The notes under the pieces: generated by a model
Databases searched by the model: none
Told to the model about the DNA's origin: nothing
The model's input: only the letters and a program-made list of their open reading frames with translations
Made by a program: the position numbers and the translations under genes
Shown: in pieces, positions 32,540 through 38,953 of the stretch
How positions within the stretch are numbered: position 1 is the first letter of the stretch
Layout of the letters: every line of letters starts with the position of its first letter
From: Pseudomonas sichuanensis
Lineage (GTDB): Bacteria; Pseudomonadota; Gammaproteobacteria; Pseudomonadales; Pseudomonadaceae
Assembly (NCBI RefSeq): GCF_003231305.1
Contig: NZ_QKVM01000060.1
Coordinates: 1 to 38,953 of the forward strand
DNA length: 38,953 nucleotides
Reading direction: 5' to 3'

Positions 32540-32550
32540 ATCTGGCAGAT
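32540..32550. promoter_or_regulatory. Short palindrome, candidate TetR operator
   Basis: ATCTG and CAGAT form perfect five-base arms around one G in the 170-base gap between the tetR-type gene and the aldehyde dehydrogenase gene. The arms are short, so it may be chance. Confidence 0.3.
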
Positions 32551-32573
32551 AAATCACTCACCCCGGCAGGAAT

Positions 32574-32589
32574 TAGAGTATAGGCTCTA
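32574..32589. promoter_or_regulatory. Palindrome over the aldehyde dehydrogenase promoter region, candidate operator
   Basis: TAGAG and CTCTA flank TATAGG, 29 bases before the aldehyde dehydrogenase ATG. The segment includes -10-like hexamers (TAGAGT, TATAGG), so a repressor here could block transcription. No matching -35 box was found. Confidence 0.4.
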
Positions 32590-32617
32590 CTCACTCTTTC
32601 CCACGGGTGCCTGCGCC

Positions 32618-34048
32618 ATGACCTCGATCATCACCTCACCCCCTGTTACTTGCGACAGCACGCTTGAGGCGATGTTCGCCGCCCAGCGCCAGGCATTCGC
32701 CGGCAACCCCATGCCACCGGCGGCACAACGCCGGCAGTGGCTGAAAAGCCTGCGCGAAGCCCTGCTACGTGAGCAGGAGGCCTTGATCGCGGCCATCGAC
32801 AGCGACTTTGCCGGGCGCAGCCGCGACGAGACCTTGCTCGCCGAACTGCTGCCCTCGGTGCAAGGCCTGCGCCATGCCGAATGCCACCTGCAACGCTGGA
32901 TGCGCCCGTCGCGTCGGCACGTCGGCCTGGCCTTCCAACCTGCCAGCGCCAAAGTGCTGTATCAGCCGCTGGGCGTGGTGGGGATCATCGTGCCGTGGAA
33001 CTACCCGCTGTTCCTTGCCATCGGGCCCCTGACCTGCGCCCTGGCGGCCGGCAACCGGGTAATGCTCAAGCTCAGCGAAGCCACGCCGGCCACAGGGTTG
33101 CTACTCAAAGCACTGCTGGAACGGGTATTCCCCAGCGACCTGGTCAGCGTGGTGCTGGGCGAGGTGGAAGTCGGCCAGGCCTTCGCCCGCCTGCCCTTCG
33201 ACCATTTGCTGTTCACCGGCGCCACCAGCATCGGCCGCCAGGTGATGCTGGCGGCAGCGCACAACCTCACCCCGGTCACCCTCGAACTGGGCGGTAAATC
33301 CCCCGCCATCGTCTCGGCGGATGTGCCACTGGATACCGCCGCCGAGCGCATCGCCTTCGGCAAGACCCTCAACGCCGGGCAAACCTGCGTGGCCCCCGAC
33401 TACGTGCTGGTGCCACGCGAACGCCTGGATGCCTTTGCCGATGCCTACCAGCGCGCGGTGCACAGGCTCTACCCGCGCATCGCCGACAACCCCGACTACA
33501 GCGCGATCATCAACCCGCGTCAGCTTGACCGCCTGGAGCGCTTGCTGGCCGATGCCCGCGCACAGGGCGCGCAAGTGCGCGACCTCTACCCCGACGAACC
33601 GCGCCAGGGCCGCCGCCTGCCGCCGCACCTGTTGCTGGAGGTGAACGACAGCATGCAGGTGATGCAGGACGAGATCTTCGGGCCGTTGCTGCCGCTGGTG
33701 CCCTACGACCACCTGGACCATGCGCTGGCCTACATCAACCAGCGCCCGCGCCCGTTGGCGCTGTACTACTTCGGTTACGACCGTGGTCAGCAAGCCCGGG
33801 TGCTGCGCGACACCCATTCCGGCGGCGTGTGCCTCAACGACACCCTGCTGCACGTGGCCCAGGACGACCTGCCATTCGGCGGTGTCGGCCCCTCCGGCAT
33901 GGGGCACTACCACGGCCATGAAGGCTTCCAGACGTTCAGCAAAGCCAAGGGGGTGCTGGCCAAGCAGCGCCTGAACGCTGCCCGGCTGATTTATCCGCCC
34001 TATGGCAAAGCCTTGCAGCGCCTGGTCTACAAACTGTTCATCCGTTGA
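32618..34048 (+). CDS. Coniferyl-aldehyde-type dehydrogenase
   Basis: A 476-residue NAD(P)-dependent aldehyde dehydrogenase. The catalytic cysteine is Cys257 in LNAGQTCVAPDYVLVP and the general base is Glu223 in TLELGGKSPA; VGIIVPWNYPLFL and FTGATSIGRQVM are cofactor-binding stretches. The LNAGQTCVAPDY sequence and short length mark the CALDH group, which oxidises coniferyl and other long or aromatic aldehydes; true substrate unknown. The start at 32618 is preceded by no strong ribosome site; a longer in-frame extension covers the promoter and is rejected. The Tat-signal gene follows 16 bases downstream. Confidence 0.92.
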   Translation: MTSIITSPPVTCDSTLEAMFAAQRQAFAGNPMPPAAQRRQWLKSLREALLREQEALIAAIDSDFAGRSRDETLLAELLPSVQGLRHAECHLQRWMRPSRRHVGLAFQPASAKVLYQPLGVVGIIVPWNYPLFLAIGPLTCALAAGNRVMLKLSEATPATGLLLKALLERVFPSDLVSVVLGEVEVGQAFARLPFDHLLFTGATSIGRQVMLAAAHNLTPVTLELGGKSPAIVSADVPLDTAAERIAFGKTLNAGQTCVAPDYVLVPRERLDAFADAYQRAVHRLYPRIADNPDYSAIINPRQLDRLERLLADARAQGAQVRDLYPDEPRQGRRLPPHLLLEVNDSMQVMQDEIFGPLLPLVPYDHLDHALAYINQRPRPLALYYFGYDRGQQARVLRDTHSGGVCLNDTLLHVAQDDLPFGGVGPSGMGHYHGHEGFQTFSKAKGVLAKQRLNAARLIYPPYGKALQRLVYKLFIR

Positions 34049-34064
34049 GCGAGGAAGGCTGCGC

Positions 34065-34550
34065 ATGCACCGTCGCGACCTGCTCAGGTTCAGCCTGGGC
34101 GCCAGCGTGTTCCTCGGCACCGCCAGCCTGATTGGCTGCTCGAAACAAGCGCCCTCAGCGGATTACCAGGTGCTGCGCGAAGACGACCTGCCGCTGTTGC
34201 GGGCCCTGATCCCCGTGGTGCTGGCCGGCACCCAGGCCACTGAAGCGCTGGTGCTGCACAGCCTCGACGGCAAACTGGCGGCGCTGTCGCCGGCCATGCT
34301 CAAGCTCACCCGGCAATTGTTCGACGTGCTCAGCCTGCCGCTGACCCGGGGGCCGCTGACTGGCATCTGGGGCAGCTGGAACGAAGCCAGCAACGCTGAT
34401 GTGGAGGCCTTTCTCGCACGCTGGGGCGGCAGTTCGCTGAACCTGCTGCGCCAAGGGCATGCGTCGTTGCTGCAACTGTTGTCGATGGCTTGGTATGAGC
34501 GGCCGGAAGCCTGGGCTGCGTGTGGCTATCCAGGGCCGCCGAAGATTTGA
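34065..34550 (+). CDS. Tat-signal small protein, possible partner of the GMC oxidoreductase
   Basis: A 161-residue protein starting MHRRDLLRFSLGASVFLGTASLIGC: a twin-arginine signal followed by a lipobox-like LIGC, so it is probably exported folded by Tat and perhaps lipid-anchored. The mature part (LREDDLPLLRALIPVVL...) recalls the small subunit-3 proteins that accompany membrane-bound gluconate-type dehydrogenases, but similarity is weak to the eye. GAGGAAGG lies before the ATG. Placed between an aldehyde dehydrogenase and a GMC flavoprotein, it may carry or escort the flavoprotein. Confidence 0.8.
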   Translation: MHRRDLLRFSLGASVFLGTASLIGCSKQAPSADYQVLREDDLPLLRALIPVVLAGTQATEALVLHSLDGKLAALSPAMLKLTRQLFDVLSLPLTRGPLTGIWGSWNEASNADVEAFLARWGGSSLNLLRQGHASLLQLLSMAWYERPEAWAACGYPGPPKI

Positions 34551-34564
34551 ACTTCAGGCTGGCG

Positions 34565-34650
34565 GGGCTGCTTCGCAGCCCTTTCGCGGCACAAGGCCGC
34601 TCCTACAGGAGACTGCGATCCCCTGTAGGAGCGGCCTTGCGCCGCGAAAG
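34565..34650. repeat. REP-like inverted pair, family 3, with adjacent hairpin
   Basis: Arms at 34581-34609 and 34622-34650 (core TAGGAGCGGCCTTG) are inverted copies with one mismatch and a 12-base spacer. A separate stem, GGGCTGC-TTC-GCAGCCC, lies at 34565-34581. It separates the Tat-signal gene from the GMC gene by 150 bases and may reduce or stop read-through. Confidence 0.82.
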
Positions 34651-34700
34651 GGCCACGAGCCGGCCCCAGCAGCACCCAACACAACAACAAAGGCCACGCC

Positions 34701-36299
34701 ATGCCCGTCCCCGACCCGTTTCGCCAAGGCCTCGAACGAGGCTGGATCACCCACGATGCCTCGCGCCTGGAGCAGGACCTGACCTTCGAAGCCGACGTCG
34801 CCGTGATCGGCAGCGGCGCAGGCGGCGCCACCACGGCCGAGGCGCTGAGTGCCGCCGGCCTGAACGTGCTGCTGATCGAGGAAGGGCCGCTGAAGACCAG
34901 CAGCGATTTCCACCTGCTGGAGCACGAAGCCTACGCCGAGCTCTACCAGGAAGGCCTGGGCCGGCTGAGCAAAGAGGGCGCCATCACCATCCTCCAGGGC
35001 CGCGCGGTAGGCGGCACCACCCTGCTCAACTGGACCTCGAGCTTTCGCACCCCGGCGCAAACCCTGGAGCACTGGGCCCGGGAGCACGCCGTCAAAGGCC
35101 TGGACAGCGCCACCCTGGCCCCCTGGTTCGAACGCATGGAGCAGCGCCTGGGCATCACCCCCTGGGCACTGCCACCCAACGCCAACAACGACGTGCTGCG
35201 CCGTGGCTGCGAGGCGCTCGGCCACCGTTGGGCGGTGATCCCGCGCAACGTGCGCGGCTGCTGGAACCTCGGGTACTGCGGCATGGGCTGCCCGGTCAAT
35301 GCCAAGCAGTCGATGCTGGTCACCAGCATCCCGGCCCTGCTGGAAAAGGGCGGCACGCTGCTCTACCTGGCCCGCGCCGAGCGCTTCAGCCATGACGGCC
35401 AACGGATCGACCACCTGCTGTGCCAGGCCCTGGATGCACGGGGCGTACACCCGACAGGCCGGCAGATCCAGGTGCGTGCCCGCCATTACGTGCTGGCCGG
35501 CGGCGGCATCAACAGCCCGGCCCTGCTGCTGCGCTCCGAGGCACCCGACCCGCACCGGCGCCTGGGCAAACGCACCTTCCTGCACCTGGTCAACTTCAGC
35601 GCCGCGCAATTCGCCGACAGGATCGACCCGTACTACGGCGCGCCGCAGTCGATCTACAGCGACCAGTTCCAATGGCAGGGCGGCATCGACGGGCCGGTCG
35701 GCTACAAGCTCGAGGTGCCGCCGCTGCACCCGGCCCTGGCCAGCACCCTGCTCGGCGGCCATGGCCAGGACAACGCCCTGCGCATGGCCGAACTGCCGCA
35801 TACCCATGTGATGCTGGCGCTGCTGCGCGACGGTTTCCACCCGGACAGCCCGGGCGGCCAGGTGGAACTGCGCGGCGATGGCTCGCCGGTGCTCGACTAC
35901 CCCGTCACCGACTACCTGCGCGACGGGCTGCGCCGGGCCTGGCACAGCATGGCGCAGATCCAGTTCGCCGCCGGGGCCCGCCAGGTGATGCCCGTGCATG
36001 GCGATGCCCGCTACGTCGACCACCCCGCGCAAGCGGCTGCGATGATCGACGGCCTGCCCCTGGAACTGTTCCGCATGCGCCTGGGCAGCGCCCACGTCAT
36101 GGGCGGCTGCGCCCTGGGCGAAGACCCGCGCCAGGCGGTATGCGACAGCCTGGGCCGGCATCATCAGCTGGAAAACCTGTCGATCCACGACGGCTCGCTG
36201 TTCCCCACCAGCATCGGCGCCAACCCGCAGCTGTCAGTGTATGCCCTGGCTGCGCGGCTCAGCGAAGCACTGGTCGGGCGCCTGGCACAGGGGGCATGA
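34701..36299 (+). CDS. GMC family FAD-dependent oxidoreductase
   Basis: A 532-residue flavoprotein. The FAD dinucleotide-binding motif is VIGSGAGG (37-42 core), followed by GRAVGGTTLLNW; the C-terminal active-site region has HVMGGCALG with His465 and SIGANPQLSVYALA. The family oxidises alcohols or sterols; the sequence resembles long-chain alcohol or cholesterol-oxidase-type members more than choline dehydrogenase. There is no signal peptide of its own, so export would need the Tat partner encoded upstream. Together with the aldehyde dehydrogenase it suggests alcohol to aldehyde to acid oxidation. Confidence 0.9.
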   Translation: MPVPDPFRQGLERGWITHDASRLEQDLTFEADVAVIGSGAGGATTAEALSAAGLNVLLIEEGPLKTSSDFHLLEHEAYAELYQEGLGRLSKEGAITILQGRAVGGTTLLNWTSSFRTPAQTLEHWAREHAVKGLDSATLAPWFERMEQRLGITPWALPPNANNDVLRRGCEALGHRWAVIPRNVRGCWNLGYCGMGCPVNAKQSMLVTSIPALLEKGGTLLYLARAERFSHDGQRIDHLLCQALDARGVHPTGRQIQVRARHYVLAGGGINSPALLLRSEAPDPHRRLGKRTFLHLVNFSAAQFADRIDPYYGAPQSIYSDQFQWQGGIDGPVGYKLEVPPLHPALASTLLGGHGQDNALRMAELPHTHVMLALLRDGFHPDSPGGQVELRGDGSPVLDYPVTDYLRDGLRRAWHSMAQIQFAAGARQVMPVHGDARYVDHPAQAAAMIDGLPLELFRMRLGSAHVMGGCALGEDPRQAVCDSLGRHHQLENLSIHDGSLFPTSIGANPQLSVYALAARLSEALVGRLAQGA

Positions 36300-36325
36300 C
36301 AGCCCCTGCACGCCCTGTCTATAGT
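36296..36325 (+). promoter_or_regulatory. Predicted sigma-70 promoter of coaD
   Basis: ATGACA (-35, five of six matches) and TATAGT (-10) are 18 bases apart. The -35 box overlaps the stop codon of the GMC gene, and the coaD start is 85 bases downstream. Confidence 0.5.
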
Positions 36326-36410
36326 GCCATCAGCTGGCCGCGCGACTTGGCCGGGCGCAATCGCTGCGCTACCATCCGACTCCCCAACGCACTCCAGCCA
36401 GGATGACGCG

Positions 36411-36890
36411 ATGAACCGAGTGTTGTACCCGGGTACTTTCGACCCCATTACCAAAGGCCATGGCGACCTGGTCGAGCGTGCCTCGCGGCTGTTCGATCAC
36501 GTGATCATCGCCGTGGCCGCCAGCCCGAAGAAAAACCCACTGTTCCCGCTGGAGCAACGGGTGGAGCTGGCCCGCGAGGTCACCAAGCACCTGCCCAATG
36601 TCGAAGTCATCGGCTTCTCCTCGCTGCTGGCGCATTTCGCCAAAGAGCAGAACGCCAATGTGTTCCTGCGCGGCCTGCGCGCGGTCTCGGATTTCGAATA
36701 CGAGTTCCAGCTGGCCAACATGAACCGCCAGCTGGCACCGGACGTCGAGAGCCTGTTCCTCACGCCTTCGGAGCGCTATTCGTTCATTTCCTCGACGCTG
36801 GTCCGGGAAATCGCCGCGTTGGGCGGTGATATCACCAAGTTCGTCCACCCGGCGGTGGCCGACGCGCTGACCGAGCGCTTTCGCAAGTAA
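36411..36890 (+). CDS. coaD: Phosphopantetheine adenylyltransferase
   Basis: A 159-residue nucleotidyltransferase making dephospho-CoA from 4'-phosphopantetheine and ATP. The (T/S)xGH-type site is TFDPITKGH (Thr9 to His17), and ISSTLVREIA is the second ATP-binding motif. Length is typical. AGGATGACGCG precedes the ATG. Confidence 0.98.
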   Translation: MNRVLYPGTFDPITKGHGDLVERASRLFDHVIIAVAASPKKNPLFPLEQRVELAREVTKHLPNVEVIGFSSLLAHFAKEQNANVFLRGLRAVSDFEYEFQLANMNRQLAPDVESLFLTPSERYSFISSTLVREIAALGGDITKFVHPAVADALTERFRK

Positions 36891-37009
36891 CCTGTGTGCC
36901 CGGGGCGCGTCCCGCTGACGCGCCTGCGTGCACTGCGGGCGCGAATCCGGCACAATTGCGCCTATCGCATTGAAACATGCCCGGGCCCGACGCCCCGGCC
37001 GGAGTCCCC

Positions 37010-37261
37010 ATGTCCCTGATCATCACCGACGATTGCATCAACTGCGACGTCTGCGAACCCGAGTGCCCGAACGCTGCCATCTCGCAAGGCGAAGAGATCT
37101 ACGTGATCGACCCGAACCTGTGCACCCAGTGCGTGGGCCACTACGACGAGCCGCAATGCCAGCAAGTCTGCCCGGTCGACTGCATCCCGCTGGATGAAGC
37201 CCACCCGGAAACCGAAGACGAGCTGATGGCCAAATACCGCCGGATCACCGGCAAGGCCTGA
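37010..37261 (+). CDS. fdx: 2[4Fe-4S] ferredoxin, Alvin/YfhL type
   Basis: An 83-residue bacterial ferredoxin with cysteines 9, 12, 15 and 58 for one cluster and 38, 41, 50 and 54 for the other. The eight-residue gap between Cys41 and Cys50 and the C-terminal tail (ETEDELMAKYRRITG) mark the Allochromatium vinosum/YfhL type with low-potential clusters. The start at 37010 follows GGAGTCCCC; an 11-residue longer form is less likely. Its TGA overlaps the ATG of the next gene. Confidence 0.96.
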   Translation: MSLIITDDCINCDVCEPECPNAAISQGEEIYVIDPNLCTQCVGHYDEPQCQQVCPVDCIPLDEAHPETEDELMAKYRRITGKA

Positions 37262-38943
37262 TGCCGTTCGTCGCCGCGATACGCCGCGCCGCGCTTGGCG
37301 CCGCCCTGGCGCTGCTGGCCACGGCAGCCCAGGCCGACGGCCCGGGCCGCGCCGCCATCGCCAGCCCGCATGCCGAAGCCACTGCCGCCGCCCGGCAGGT
37401 GCTCGAACAAGGCGGTAACGCCTTCGATGCCGCCGTGGCCATCGGCGCCGCACTGGCAGTGGTCGAGCCCTACGGCTCGGGCCTTGGCGGCGGTGGTTTC
37501 TTCCTGCTGCGCGAACAAGCGGCCACCCCACGCTACGCCTTCCTCGACGCCCGTGAGCGCGCACCTGCCGCCGCCCGCGCAGACATGTACCTCAAGGACG
37601 GCAAGGCCCAGCCCGGCCTGTCGATCAACGGCCCGCTGGCGGCAGCCATCCCCGGCCTGCCCCAGGCCCTGGCCGACCTCGCCGCCAGCCACGGCAACCT
37701 GCCGCTCAAGGACAGCCTGGCACCGGCAATCCGCCTGGCCAACCAGGGCTTTGCCGTCGACCGCATCTACCGCGACCGCGCCACCATGCGCCTGGCGGCG
37801 CTGCGTGATGACCGCGAAAGCGCTCGGCTGTTCCTCAGCGCCAATGACGTACCTGCCCTGGGCACGGTGATCCGCCAGCCAGAACTGGCCGCCACCCTGC
37901 AAACCCTCGCCGAACATGGCCGCGACGGCTTCTACCGTGGCCCTACGGCCCAGCGCCTGGTCGATGGCGTACGCCAGGCCGGCGGGCTCTGGAGCCTCGA
38001 GGACCTGGCCGGTTACCGCACCGCCTGGCGCGAGCCGCTGCGCTATCGACTGGCCGAACAGCGCGAACTGATCAGCAGCCCGCCGCCGTCCGCCGGCGGC
38101 GTGGCCCTGGCCCAGAGCCTGGCGATGCTCCAGCGCCTGCCCTGGCAGAGCGCCGAGCCGGTACAGCGCAGCCACTATGTGATCGAGGTGCTGCGCCGGG
38201 CGTATCGCGACCGTGGCCTGCTGGGCGACCCGGACTACGTCGCCAACCCCGTCAACCGCCTGCTGGCGCGCCACTACCTCACCGGCCTGGCCGACAGCAT
38301 CGACGTGCGCCAGGCCACCCCCAGCAGCGCCCTGCCGCCGTCACCGGCCTGGCGTGAAGGCGACCACACCACCCACTTCACGGTGATCGACGCCGACGGC
38401 AACGCGGTGTCCGCCACACTGTCGGTCAACCTGCCGTTCGGCGCGGCGTTCAGCGTGCCCGGCACGGGCGTGGTGCTGAACAACGAGATGGACGATTTCG
38501 CCGCCGACCCCAGCGGCAGTAACAGCTACGGCCTGGCCGGCAGCCAGGCCAATGCCGTGGCGGCGGGCAAACGGCCACTGTCGAGCATGAGCCCGACCTT
38601 CATCGAAAGCCCAAGCCAGTTCGCCAGCTTCGGCACCCCCGGCGGCAGTCGGATCCCGAGCATGGTGCTGCTGTCGGTGCTGGGGTTCCTGGAAGGCCGC
38701 CCCGTGGCCGAATGGCCGGCGACGCCGCGCTATCACCACCAGTACCTGCCGGATGTGGTGGAGCATGAGCCGGGGACGTTCAGCGACGCACAGAAAGCCG
38801 AGCTGCAGGCGCGCGGGTATCGGTTGAAGGATGTGGGGCGTAACTACGGCAACCAGCAGGTGCTGTATTGGGACAAGGCTGGCGGGACTGTCGAGGTGGC
38901 CAGTGATCCCAGGGGTGTAGGACAGGCGGCGGTAGTCGACTGA
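37261..38943 (+). CDS. ggt: Gamma-glutamyltranspeptidase
   Basis: A 560-residue periplasmic Ntn-hydrolase precursor that cleaves glutathione and other gamma-glutamyl compounds. A Sec signal peptide (about 1-25, ending ATAAQA) is followed by the large-subunit sequence; autocleavage is expected before Thr370 in TTHFTVIDADGNAVS, which becomes the nucleophile of the small subunit. The Gly-rich PPPSAGGVAL and LSSMSPT stretches are conserved. The ATG overlaps the ferredoxin stop (TGATG), giving translational coupling. The gene is complete; ten bases remain before the window ends. Confidence 0.96.
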   Translation: MPFVAAIRRAALGAALALLATAAQADGPGRAAIASPHAEATAAARQVLEQGGNAFDAAVAIGAALAVVEPYGSGLGGGGFFLLREQAATPRYAFLDARERAPAAARADMYLKDGKAQPGLSINGPLAAAIPGLPQALADLAASHGNLPLKDSLAPAIRLANQGFAVDRIYRDRATMRLAALRDDRESARLFLSANDVPALGTVIRQPELAATLQTLAEHGRDGFYRGPTAQRLVDGVRQAGGLWSLEDLAGYRTAWREPLRYRLAEQRELISSPPPSAGGVALAQSLAMLQRLPWQSAEPVQRSHYVIEVLRRAYRDRGLLGDPDYVANPVNRLLARHYLTGLADSIDVRQATPSSALPPSPAWREGDHTTHFTVIDADGNAVSATLSVNLPFGAAFSVPGTGVVLNNEMDDFAADPSGSNSYGLAGSQANAVAAGKRPLSSMSPTFIESPSQFASFGTPGGSRIPSMVLLSVLGFLEGRPVAEWPATPRYHHQYLPDVVEHEPGTFSDAQKAELQARGYRLKDVGRNYGNQQVLYWDKAGGTVEVASDPRGVGQAAVVD

Positions 38944-38953
38944 TCCGGCCCTA

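Noticed and set aside
2692..34650. CRISPR array
   Set aside because: The repeats found are inverted pairs of REP type at scattered intergenic sites, not regularly spaced direct repeats, and there are no cas genes.

Overview
The window is a gene-dense, GC-rich stretch of a gammaproteobacterial chromosome that reads as Pseudomonas, most likely the P. putida group. Reasons seen in the sequence: strong G/C preference at third codon positions, a run of proteins of typical Pseudomonas type (MetX/MetW, CALDH, Alvin-type ferredoxin, RpoH, FtsYEX), and several families of intergenic inverted REP-like repeats of the P. putida kind (cores GTGGGAGCGGGCTTGCCCCG, GTGGGAGCGGCTTCAGCCGC and TAGGAGCGGCCTTG). 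I recognise no prophage, complete IS, CRISPR array, rRNA or tRNA.

Layout. 1-5300: rpmE on the minus strand, divergent from priA, then argS and a SPOR-domain membrane protein. 5300-6660: a tandem TM2 membrane protein (minus) divergent from an NlpC/P60 hydrolase, with an inverted repeat between them. 6660-14290: a PilT-family ATPase (minus) divergent from a long plus-strand run yggS-proC-yggT-metX-metW-DUF4426-rdgB-hemW-DUF3392, often with overlapping start and stop codons. 14290-14930: the only long gap in the window, locally AT-richer, holding a 36-codon minus-strand gene, an overlapping 53-codon ORF, two exact 20-bp direct repeats 250 bp apart and several terminators. 14930-18080: minus-strand hypothetical membrane-anchored protein, trmB, thiG, thiS and a DUF423 protein. 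18146-18856: mtgA (plus). 19049-23274: minus-strand rpoH and the overlapping ftsY-ftsE-ftsX operon; a good sigma-E/AlgU-type promoter lies in front of rpoH. 23509-29748: two adjacent M16 peptidase-family genes (one catalytic, one non-catalytic), rsmD, and a third 906-residue M16 protein that looks like a fusion of the same two halves. 29809-32447: YheT-type hydrolase (plus), a mercaptopyruvate sulfurtransferase and a TetR regulator (minus). 32618-36299: coniferyl-aldehyde-type dehydrogenase, Tat-signal lipoprotein-like small protein and a GMC oxidoreductase, a probable oxidation cluster under the divergent TetR. 36411-38943: coaD, ferredoxin and gamma-glutamyltranspeptidase.

How it fits together. 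Most of the window is core housekeeping: translation (L31, ArgRS, TrmB, RsmD), replication restart (PriA), envelope (SPOR, NlpC/P60, MtgA, FtsEX), methionine, proline and thiamine synthesis, heme trafficking and heat/envelope stress control. The accessory and less described parts are the small-ORF/direct-repeat island at 14.3-14.8 kb, the M16 trio, the TetR-CALDH-Tat-GMC cluster and the small divergent TM2/NlpC locus. Function calls come from recognised motifs and remembered families; no database search was run.
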